64,000 nt of DNA from a virus, in IMG/VR virus record IMGVR_UViG_3300046507_000526, positions 1 to 64,000 of that record, one strand, 5' to 3'. The notes under the pieces are model-generated. The model was given only the letters and a program-made list of their open reading frames with translations. It searched no databases and was not told where the DNA came from. Both the position numbers and the translations under genes were made by a program. Within the stretch, counting starts at the first letter, position 1. Each line of letters starts with the position of its first letter. Below, piece by piece: positions 57,973 through 64,000 of the stretch.

Positions 57973-58003
57973 TAACAATATTTTTTGGAAAGGTGAGTTC
58001 CAA

Positions 58004-58237
58004 ATGAACATGATCAACATTGACGGACGTCATATCCTCGAAGGTCAGAAAGCTCAGAAGTTTGACGCTCGAATGAGAACTGCCTTCTTTGCTGTTGCGA
58101 CGGTGGTTATCGTGGGTCTTGCCGCAACGTACAACAATTATGTCCGTCTTCCGGAGAAAGCCGTGTGTGCCAACTCGGCTCAATCCTCAAAGCTGGATGC
58201 GAAATTCTCTGCATACTACGTAGAGTGCAATCGCTAA
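58004..58237 (+). CDS. Single-span membrane protein, 77 aa
   Basis: Short cytoplasmic N-terminus, hydrophobic helix TAFFAVATVVIVGLAATYNN near 26-45, then a C-terminal part with two Cys (VCANS, VECNR) that could form a disulfide in the periplasm. Followed closely by a second membrane protein. Confidence 0.7.
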   Translation: MNMINIDGRHILEGQKAQKFDARMRTAFFAVATVVIVGLAATYNNYVRLPEKAVCANSAQSSKLDAKFSAYYVECNR

Positions 58238-58253
58238 CAGCCAGGAGGCTGTC

Positions 58254-58412
58254 GTGTTAACCTTCATAGCTAAATTTATAATCATTCTGCTATTTCTCGG
58301 AGTCTTGATGATCGTTGCTGGCGCTATGATAGTCTCGGCGATAGCAGGAGGAATTGCAGGATTATGCTCATATTTCTTCGGTGGGAAATCCCACACCGAC
58401 GATATAGACTAA
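58254..58412 (+). CDS. Small membrane protein, 52 aa (GTG start)
   Basis: GTG 58254 with CCAGGAGG upstream. Two hydrophobic stretches (LTFIAKFIIILLFLGVLMIV and AMIVSAIAGGIAGLCSYFF), ending GGKSHTDDID. It pairs with the 77-aa membrane protein upstream. Confidence 0.65.
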   Translation: MLTFIAKFIIILLFLGVLMIVAGAMIVSAIAGGIAGLCSYFFGGKSHTDDID

Positions 58413-58415
58413 GAA

Positions 58416-58445
58416 GGCGCTCCGAATTCTGGAGCGTCTTTTTTT
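58416..58445 (+). terminator. Rho-independent terminator
   Basis: GCGCTCC/GGAGCGT stem followed by seven T. A second weaker stem-T run element follows at about 58450-58478. Confidence 0.85.
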
Positions 58446-58517
58446 ATTGGCTTTAAAATCCGAGGCCTTTTTTTAGCTTAATAATCAAGTATAGGCTAAC
58501 CTCCGGAGTGCTTAAAG

Positions 58518-58844
58518 ATGGACAAAATTAAACCCAAAGATTACAATAAGATGCCAACCAAGGTGAGGGTACTTGGTAAGAATTTCAAAATCGTTGAAAT
58601 GCAAGAAGGCGTGGATGAAGACGCAGACGGTTTATGCAAAATCGCTGAACAGGAGTTGCATGTAAGGCTTCAACCAGCAATTTCGTATTGTCAAGACACG
58701 CTTTTACATGAAACGATACATGCTATCGACGAGACATTAGTCTTGAAAATGTCAGAAAGACAGGTAAGTAATTTAGCCAGTGTTCTTCTGGCTGTATTTA
58801 AGGATAACCCCGAATACATTAAATGGATTTTGCAAGATGAGTAA
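58518..58844 (+). CDS. Small zinc metallopeptidase-like protein, 108 aa
   Basis: Contains LLHETIHAIDE near 62-72, an HExxH zinc-protease core in a short single-domain protein similar in layout to ImmA/IrrE-like or phage metallopeptidases. Rich in charged residues. Overlaps the lipase start by 8 bases, indicating a coupled pair. The substrate is not known; it could cleave a host regulator. Confidence 0.7.
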   Translation: MDKIKPKDYNKMPTKVRVLGKNFKIVEMQEGVDEDADGLCKIAEQELHVRLQPAISYCQDTLLHETIHAIDETLVLKMSERQVSNLASVLLAVFKDNPEYIKWILQDE

Positions 58845-59511
58845 CGAAAACAGTAAGCGGCCAGAAGTATGGTTCATTCATGGCGCTAATGCAACACCGC
58901 TATCTTTTACCCATATTCAGGAAGGGCTCAAGAATAGTGACGGTATAGAAAGTATGAAATTTGTGAATGTACGATATGATTGTCAAGATCCTATCTCTAC
59001 AACTACTGAGATAATTGCAGATAATTTACCAAGTAATACTCCAGTGTATCTAGTGGGACATAGCTTAGGCGGCGTATTAGCTGTAGCAGTTTCTCAACGC
59101 GTTAAACATTTCGGTCTAAGCAAAGATATCAAAGCAGTTGTCACATTAGCTTCACCTCTAGGTGGATGCGAAGGAGCAGATTACCTTCAATGGATGTTCC
59201 CTCACTACCATCTATTCAAAAATATATCTACGAAAAATAGGGTGATCAATGATTTACGAGCAGTAGGTGCCGTAGTTCCTACTTTGAGTTTCATTACAAC
59301 TTCAGGTAATAATCCTATCTACCCAGAAGCTAATGATGGAGTAGTAACTGTAAATTCCCAGAGAGCGCTTGTTAATTCCAAGAAAATAGAAGCTCCCTAT
59401 AATCATTTTGAAGTTTTACTAAGCAGCGATATTGTTGAGCATATAAAGAACGTGATTATCAACCCTGAAACTGTTTTTGGATTAGGCTTCGATGTCAAGG
59501 AAGCGAATTAA
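58837..59511 (+). CDS. Alpha/beta-hydrolase, lipase/esterase-like, 224 aa
   Basis: Start ATG 58837; an opening from 58780 overlaps the metallopeptidase gene. Oxyanion strand VWFIHGANATPLSF near 11-24, nucleophile elbow VGHSLGGVLA near 72-81, TLASPLGG near 108, Asp in EANDGVVTV near 167, and His in YNHFEVLL near 190: a full Ser-Asp-His triad as in lipases or PGAP1-like enzymes. No signal peptide, so it acts inside the cell. Rare in phages outside lysis. Confidence 0.8.
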   Translation: MSNENSKRPEVWFIHGANATPLSFTHIQEGLKNSDGIESMKFVNVRYDCQDPISTTTEIIADNLPSNTPVYLVGHSLGGVLAVAVSQRVKHFGLSKDIKAVVTLASPLGGCEGADYLQWMFPHYHLFKNISTKNRVINDLRAVGAVVPTLSFITTSGNNPIYPEANDGVVTVNSQRALVNSKKIEAPYNHFEVLLSSDIVEHIKNVIINPETVFGLGFDVKEAN

Positions 59512-59532
59512 TTTGGTATAAGCCTCTTGTAA
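59511..59532 (+). promoter_or_regulatory. Phage promoter element 18 (GGTATAAG class)
   Basis: ATTTGGTATAAG followed by CCTCTTGTA, overlapping the lipase stop and 15 bases before ATG 59547. Confidence 0.75.
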
Positions 59533-59546
59533 ACATAGGAGGCATT

Positions 59547-60803
59547 ATGCAAATTTTTCATGTAGTTCCGGATAAAGAATGTCGAGATAATCATCTTTTA
59601 GCTATCGGAAGTGATGCTTATAACAAAATCAGGTACAGGGCTGGCTTTCGCGGTTCTATACCTGGTTGGATTTCTAATCTTAAACGGGACCTTTTGCAAA
59701 AACAGAACGGCACATTTGTAAGTGAAAGAAAAGAGAGTGGGCGAATACTGAGCCCTGCAGCAGCTGGTCTAAGGCGAGATTTTAAAGACTGTGTATATAC
59801 CAATCTTCACTTTAAATCAAAAACGTTTGAGTATAATGCAACGACTTACGAATTCAAAGTTAATGGCAAATATGTCGCAACGTTAGATTTTGAAAAAGGT
59901 GTGGTGGGACATTTTTCTATTCAATATATAAATGATAAGTATAGTCGTTATAGATTGAGAGATTTGGGTATTCGTCTAATTTCAAAAGATGGAAAAACAT
60001 TTTGGAAATTCGGGGTCGAAAAAGGATACTATGATTACCTCATGTCTATCCATGGATCTTTAGCAAATTTACGTAAATTCTTTAAACCGGTATTTCCAAC
60101 TATAAAAGTTGAGAAGAAGGGTGATATCGATGAGGAATTAATTGATTATGTAATTGTTTTTGTATGCGAATTACGTAACGATATTAAATATCCAGTATGC
60201 CCTTCTGCTGAATTGCATTCGTTTTATGTAGGTGGGAATTCTTCATTCGGATACGTAAGTGGTATATTCCATAATTACAAAGAAGAGTACGGCTCGATAT
60301 CTAAGGTAGATACCAAGAGTGAGTCATATAAGAGTTCTGAACGATTCACGACAGAACTTAACAATATACTTCTAGTTCCTGAGCAAGAACGTATTTATCA
60401 TTTAAAAATGCTGCTTACGTCTTCTCTACAAAATTTCAATATAATTATACATTTAAATAGATCATTGAAAAACAGAAGTATTTGGACGTATTCTACTTAC
60501 GGAGTAGATATCTCTATGGATACCCTGAAGAGGGAAGTAAAACTGGAGGATAAAAATACCGTAGTAGTAGCATCCTTCGATGAATTAGAAATAGATAGAT
60601 ACTTCAAAGGAGACAAACTTGTATTTATTCCTGAGAGCACCTGGGAACTTGTACAGCTAAAAGATGAATGTACTGCTCCTGATACCTTAACCATTAACGT
60701 TAACACCGAAGAGGGACTGATACCATTGCCTCTTCATCATAGATTTTTCAGAACAAATGATATACTTGAAAAACTGGTTGGCAAAGAGTTGCTAATCGGA
60801 TAA
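59547..60803 (+). CDS. Hypothetical protein, 418 aa
   Basis: Ribosome site AGGAGG before ATG 59547. Begins MQIFHVVPDKECRDNHLLAI. The body is rich in Tyr/Phe/Lys/Asn, mixed alpha/beta, with long beta stretches (RDLGIRLISKDGKTFWKFGV) and no recognised catalytic motif. AT-rich codon use differs from the GC-rich 54.7-57.2 kb genes. Function unknown. Confidence 0.75.
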   Translation: MQIFHVVPDKECRDNHLLAIGSDAYNKIRYRAGFRGSIPGWISNLKRDLLQKQNGTFVSERKESGRILSPAAAGLRRDFKDCVYTNLHFKSKTFEYNATTYEFKVNGKYVATLDFEKGVVGHFSIQYINDKYSRYRLRDLGIRLISKDGKTFWKFGVEKGYYDYLMSIHGSLANLRKFFKPVFPTIKVEKKGDIDEELIDYVIVFVCELRNDIKYPVCPSAELHSFYVGGNSSFGYVSGIFHNYKEEYGSISKVDTKSESYKSSERFTTELNNILLVPEQERIYHLKMLLTSSLQNFNIIIHLNRSLKNRSIWTYSTYGVDISMDTLKREVKLEDKNTVVVASFDELEIDRYFKGDKLVFIPESTWELVQLKDECTAPDTLTINVNTEEGLIPLPLHHRFFRTNDILEKLVGKELLIG

Positions 60804-60824
60804 GCTGTAGTTTTTGAGGTAGTT

Positions 60825-61331
60825 ATGGAAGAGATTTACAAACTTACATCCAGAGGTCTTGACGAGTACCTCGAAAATGAGAAATATGTCCAAGCTGAAG
60901 ATCTTATCTCTGCTTGTAATTTGAATATCCTAAGCTCATCAGTTGGGATTATGTGTTCGATGTACGAGGTTAGAGGTCTGGGTGAAAAACCAAATGATAA
61001 AAACATACGCAAAGATCTTCAAATCATAGTAGAGCATATAGGTATTCTCGCTCATTGCCTTGATATTGAAATTCCTGAACTGGAAGAGCTTGAGGAATAT
61101 TTCGAAGACGAAGTAATGATGTCATTGAAAATGGATGTAACTATGGCATGTACAAACATTAACTTCATTACTTCTAACATTACACTTGAATATTTCTCTA
61201 CAGAATTCGGTGACGAAGACCTGGTTGACAAAGATATGCTCCAGGTTGGAATCCTTGATATGATTACTTCTGTAATGGCTATGTGCAGTAGACTTAAATA
61301 CGATTTTATCGATGTAATCGTCCGTGGTTAA
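60825..61331 (+). CDS. Hypothetical acidic helical protein, 168 aa
   Basis: Mainly helical and acidic (ELEELEEYFEDEVMMSLKMD), with IIVEHIGILAHCLDIEIPEL near 68-87. The all-alpha, Glu/Asp-rich layout recalls MazG-type NTP pyrophosphohydrolases, but the metal motif is not clear, so no function is assigned. No strong ribosome site. Confidence 0.7.
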   Translation: MEEIYKLTSRGLDEYLENEKYVQAEDLISACNLNILSSSVGIMCSMYEVRGLGEKPNDKNIRKDLQIIVEHIGILAHCLDIEIPELEELEEYFEDEVMMSLKMDVTMACTNINFITSNITLEYFSTEFGDEDLVDKDMLQVGILDMITSVMAMCSRLKYDFIDVIVRG

Positions 61332-61340
61332 AACCTCGGG

Positions 61341-61362
61341 TTTTTGGTATAAGAATGTTGGG
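61341..61362 (+). promoter_or_regulatory. Phage promoter element 19 (GGTATAAG class)
   Basis: TTTTTGGTATAAG followed by AATGTTGGG. It lies 140 bases before ATG 61503, leaving a long structured leader. Confidence 0.75.
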
Positions 61363-61382
61363 AAAGGCTATCGCTGATCATT

Positions 61383-61466
61383 GAACGCTCACCTCGTTCG
61401 ATTTCCAGTCTGTCGCCAAGGTTGGCACGCTAAGGCGCTACTATCAATACCCGTTGGTAAGATAGT
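61383..61466 (+). other. Structured 5' leader with three consecutive hairpins
   Basis: GAACG/CGTTC (61383-61399), GCCAA-GG-TTGGC (61415-61426) and ACTATC..TACC-CGTT-GGTA..GATAGT (61440-61466) lie between the promoter and the helicase gene. No T run follows. A candidate cis-regulatory RNA or small RNA. Confidence 0.5.
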
Positions 61467-61502
61467 CCTTTCCCGCTTTCTAATTAATCTGGTGAAACAT
61501 CC

Positions 61503-63122
61503 ATGCAACAAACCGATATTCTTTCTTTTTTCCCTCTCGAAAAACCAAGAGCGAATCAGAAAGCAGTTCTTCTGGAAATTGAAAAAGCATTTGCAGAAGG
61601 TAAGAAATTCATCATACTGGAAGCACCTGTTGGCTCTGGTAAATCTCCAGTAGCAATGACTTTCGCAAGAAAGTTTCAAGACTCTCATATCCTAACACCG
61701 CAGAAATCTCTGCAAAACCAATACTACGAAGATTTTGAGGAAGATTCTGTCCTTATGAAAGGCCGGAATGCTTATCCGTGTACTCGTGGTAAAAGTAAAC
61801 GCATATATCTCAAAGCTATTAACGATATCAACAAAGGGCAGATTAGACAGCCTGGCCGTGACGAGGATAACTGTGCAACAGCTCCTTGCCGTAACAGTGA
61901 AGCTATTTTCAATCTGTGTGTGCAATCTCAAGGCATGTGTCCTTACACTGCAGCCATAGAGACTGCGCAGAAGCACCACACGGTTATTCACAACATTCAT
62001 TCTTTTATCTTTCAGACTAACTTTGGTGAGAAATTTGAAAAACGGAAGCTACTCGTAGTTGACGAAGCTCACTTGATTGAAGGTATCATTCGAGACTTCA
62101 TAACCAAGAAGATTACAGTCAAGGGATTGGTCGAAGCTATCGATACCCCTAATGATAACAAGGTAGAAGCGTGGTGTGACTTCTTTGAGACTGAACGTTT
62201 TCTTCCGCCTTTGACAAAAGCAGAACAGTCTATGAAAGAAGTAGACGAAACGTATGTAACTGAACAAGATAGGTATCTTGAACAGATTATATCGTTCCGT
62301 GAAAAAGCAGATTACTACGGAGAAGCGTTCACTGTTAAACGAATCCCTAATTATGTTGGGGAGCGCTGCGTAAGCACTACTTTTGAGTTCATCCCTCATA
62401 GTGTAGGTAATGCGCCTACAAATTTGATTTTCCAGTACGGTGAACACGTTCTTCTGATGTCAGGTACGATTTACGATAAGAATATGTTTTGCAAGAGTAT
62501 CGGGGTTAAACCTGATGACGCTTATTTTATTCGTGTACCTTCTACGTTTCCGTTGAAGACTCGTCCTATTTACTTGAAGCCGGATTATCAGGTTGATACT
62601 TCATTTGCAAACTGGGATGGTAATTTTAGGGAGATGATCGAGAAGATCAACAAGATTCTTAAAATCTTCCACGATGCTAAAGGATTAATACATGTTCCGT
62701 CCTATCAGGCAGCTGAAGACATTGCGAGCTGGCTTCCCCCAGGTCGTGTCGTTTATCACGACAAATCAAATGTCCAGGAGAAACTTCAAGAATTTTACAA
62801 CTCCACAGAACCTAAGGTCTTTCTATCTCCTGTATGCCAACAAGGAGTTGACTTCAAATACGACCGTGCGAGATTCCAGATCGTACTACGTATCCCGTAC
62901 CTCAACACGTCGGATGAGTTTGTAAACTATAAAGTTAAAAACGATTTTTCATGGTACAATTACCAAGCAATGCTTACCTTCGGCCAGCAGATAGGTCGAG
63001 TTAATCGTGCAGAAGATGATTTCGGAGTAACGTTTCTGATGGATTCCCGGTTCAACAAGTTTATCCAAAAGAATTCAGCTAAATTTCCGAAGTGGCTTAA
63101 AGACTCATTCATTTACAAGTAG
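61503..63122 (+). CDS. XPD/DinG-family helicase with Fe-S Cys motif, 539 aa
   Basis: SF2 DNA helicase: Walker A EAPVGSGKSPVAM near 39-51, Cys cluster between motifs I and II (AYPCTRG near 91, CATAPC near 124, NLCVQSQGMCPY near 138-149) that fits a 4Fe-4S-binding domain, DEAH box VVDEAHLIEG near 184, MSGTIYDK motif III near 319, and motif VI QQIGRVNRAEDD near 495. A 5'-3' helicase role in phage replication or repair is likely from the family. Confidence 0.9.
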   Translation: MQQTDILSFFPLEKPRANQKAVLLEIEKAFAEGKKFIILEAPVGSGKSPVAMTFARKFQDSHILTPQKSLQNQYYEDFEEDSVLMKGRNAYPCTRGKSKRIYLKAINDINKGQIRQPGRDEDNCATAPCRNSEAIFNLCVQSQGMCPYTAAIETAQKHHTVIHNIHSFIFQTNFGEKFEKRKLLVVDEAHLIEGIIRDFITKKITVKGLVEAIDTPNDNKVEAWCDFFETERFLPPLTKAEQSMKEVDETYVTEQDRYLEQIISFREKADYYGEAFTVKRIPNYVGERCVSTTFEFIPHSVGNAPTNLIFQYGEHVLLMSGTIYDKNMFCKSIGVKPDDAYFIRVPSTFPLKTRPIYLKPDYQVDTSFANWDGNFREMIEKINKILKIFHDAKGLIHVPSYQAAEDIASWLPPGRVVYHDKSNVQEKLQEFYNSTEPKVFLSPVCQQGVDFKYDRARFQIVLRIPYLNTSDEFVNYKVKNDFSWYNYQAMLTFGQQIGRVNRAEDDFGVTFLMDSRFNKFIQKNSAKFPKWLKDSFIYK

Positions 63123-63128
63123 GTAGTT

Positions 63129-63329
63129 ATGTTTTTCCAATTCGATGAAAAGACCCTCAAGGACGCTATTGAGAACCAGAAGCGCAGAGAGGCAGAAGCT
63201 AAGGCTAATGAACCGAAGTTTGAGTATGAAGGTCATAAGCTGAAGTTCTTCCACGCTGTCGACGGTGAACTTATCGTAGATGCAGATCCACCGCTTGTGA
63301 CTGAAGTAAAGGAAAAAACAAGCGAGTAG
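63129..63329 (+). CDS. Hypothetical small protein, 66 aa
   Basis: Follows the helicase by 6 bases. Charged helical N-terminal half (KTLKDAIENQKRREAEAKAN), then a short beta part (KLKFFHAVDGELIVDADPPL). No strong ribosome site is visible; position in the operon supports it. Confidence 0.65.
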   Translation: MFFQFDEKTLKDAIENQKRREAEAKANEPKFEYEGHKLKFFHAVDGELIVDADPPLVTEVKEKTSE

Positions 63330-63331
63330 GT

Positions 63332-63610
63332 ATGTATATAATGTTGTTGATTTATTTGATAACTCTAGGGCTTTGTACTTGGTTCGGCCCTAAAGTAGCG
63401 GCTGTAATAGAAGAACGTGACGCAAGAGCGGAAGCCAGTAATGTTCACGCCATTGCGGCATTTTTGCTGGGTATCATCCCTGCATTAAATGTCCTGTTCT
63501 TGTTCTTCGGAGCTATATTGTTAGTTGATATAGCAAAGGTGCTTAAAGCGGATGACAAGGCGGGCATTTATGAATTTAATAAAAAACTAAGAGAATTGTT
63601 TGATGAGTAA
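63332..63610 (+). CDS. Membrane protein, 92 aa
   Basis: Two hydrophobic regions, MYIMLLIYLITLGLCTWFGP at 1-20 and AAFLLGIIPALNVLFLFFGA near 42-61, separated by a charged loop. Starts 2 bases after the previous gene; a second ATG at 63341 is possible. Overlaps the deaminase start by 8 bases. Confidence 0.7.
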   Translation: MYIMLLIYLITLGLCTWFGPKVAAVIEERDARAEASNVHAIAAFLLGIIPALNVLFLFFGAILLVDIAKVLKADDKAGIYEFNKKLRELFDE

Positions 63611-64000
63611 CAGTATCCAAAAACATATGGCTCATGCAAAATTCATTGGTGAGCTATACAGTAAAGATCCATCTAGTAAAGTTGGTGCCCTTATCCTTGG
63701 TTCCGATAACGAACCATTATCCTGGGGATACAACGGATTTCCGAGAGGAGCAAATGATGATCCGGATCAACACCCTGAAAGACATGATAGGACAAAAGAG
63801 AAGTACCAGTGGGCAGAGCATGCTGAACGCAATGCTATCTACAGTGCTGCCCGCTCTGGCCATCAGTTGCGCGGTAGTAGAATCTTCGTATCTACTTTAC
63901 CTACCTGTGTGGATTGTGCTCGTGCAATAGTTCAAGCCGGTATCAAGGAAGTGTATGTAGAAGCTGACGCTTTGCTGGTTGAACGCTGGCAGGAAAGTTG
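63603..64000 (+). CDS. dCMP deaminase family protein, truncated by window end
   Basis: ATG 63603 overlaps the preceding stop. The ~132 visible residues begin MSNSIQKHMAHAKFIGELYS and hold the zinc deaminase motifs: HAE at 73-75 (AEHAERNAIYSAA) and PTCVDCARAI at 100-109 (PCxxC type). WGYNGFPRGANDD is typical of dCMP deaminases, which supply dUMP for thymidylate synthesis. No stop is reached before base 64000. Confidence 0.9.
   Translation, partial: MSNSIQKHMAHAKFIGELYSKDPSSKVGALILGSDNEPLSWGYNGFPRGANDDPDQHPERHDRTKEKYQWAEHAERNAIYSAARSGHQLRGSRIFVSTLPTCVDCARAIVQAGIKEVYVEADALLVERWQES

Noticed and set aside
61375-61470. tRNA-like sequence (GTTCGATTTCC and palindromes)
   Set aside because: The presumed T-arm does not pair and no acceptor stem can be formed; better described as a series of hairpins.
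1-64000. CRISPR arrays, insertion sequences, integrase or attachment sites
   Set aside because: No regular spacer-repeat array, transposase or integrase was seen by eye; the phage looks strictly lytic in this window.

Overview
The window is part of the genome of a large tailed phage with a contractile tail (myovirus), very probably of jumbo class, infecting a Gram-negative bacterium. Evidence: tail sheath, tail tube, spike, portal, prohead protease and HK97-type capsid genes; its own multisubunit RNA polymerase; many small unrecognised genes; and proteins with signal peptides or a lipobox that only make sense in a two-membrane host. Large terminase and tape measure are not in the window, so it is a fragment. 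No species is assigned.

Layout. The minus strand carries the virion programme: glycosyltransferase and spike (2.6-4.9 kb), tube, sheath and neck proteins (8.6-15.6 kb), PhoH, capsid protein and probable decoration protein (16.3-18.5 kb), scaffold/internal-head proteins and prohead protease (18.6-27.2 kb), a 653-aa virion candidate, tail lysozyme and RNA polymerase beta' C-part (27.2-31.8 kb), beta' N-part (38.4-39.6 kb), fibre/adhesin genes (39.6-42.7 kb), intact beta (42.7-46.1 kb), portal (46.4-48.3 kb) and a fibre/baseplate protein (50.6-51.8 kb). The plus strand carries short operons of small, membrane, secreted and nucleic-acid enzymes: a reverse transcriptase (1.3-2.4 kb), phosphoesterase, GIY-YIG endonuclease, a repair block (34.2-37.5 kb: LigD-type phosphoesterase, SNF2 helicase, HhH-DNA ligase), a membrane/periplasmic set (48.5-58.4 kb), metallopeptidase plus lipase (58.5-59.5 kb), an XPD/DinG helicase (61.5 kb) and a dCMP deaminase cut by the window end.

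Regulation. Plus-strand operons are preceded by a conserved promoter-like element, TTTGGTATAAG followed by a partly conserved TTGTA. Minus-strand virion units instead have a TAAAATA element just upstream, reminiscent of T4 late promoters. The two elements split by strand and gene class.

Most notable. Several proteins share the N-terminus MNKYLEKIA, which resembles the capsid-targeting sequence of T4 internal head proteins. Tagged proteins include a putative ADP-ribosyltransferase (like T4 Alt), a SNF2 helicase, an HhH-DNA ligase fusion and a 51-aa basic protein. This suggests a kit of effectors and repair enzymes packed in the head and injected with the DNA. A related Leu/Ile-x-Lys-x-Ala motif recurs through scaffold-like proteins and may be the prohead protease site. 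A perfect A_AAA_AAG slippery heptamer joins two repeat-containing ORFs by -1 frameshifting.
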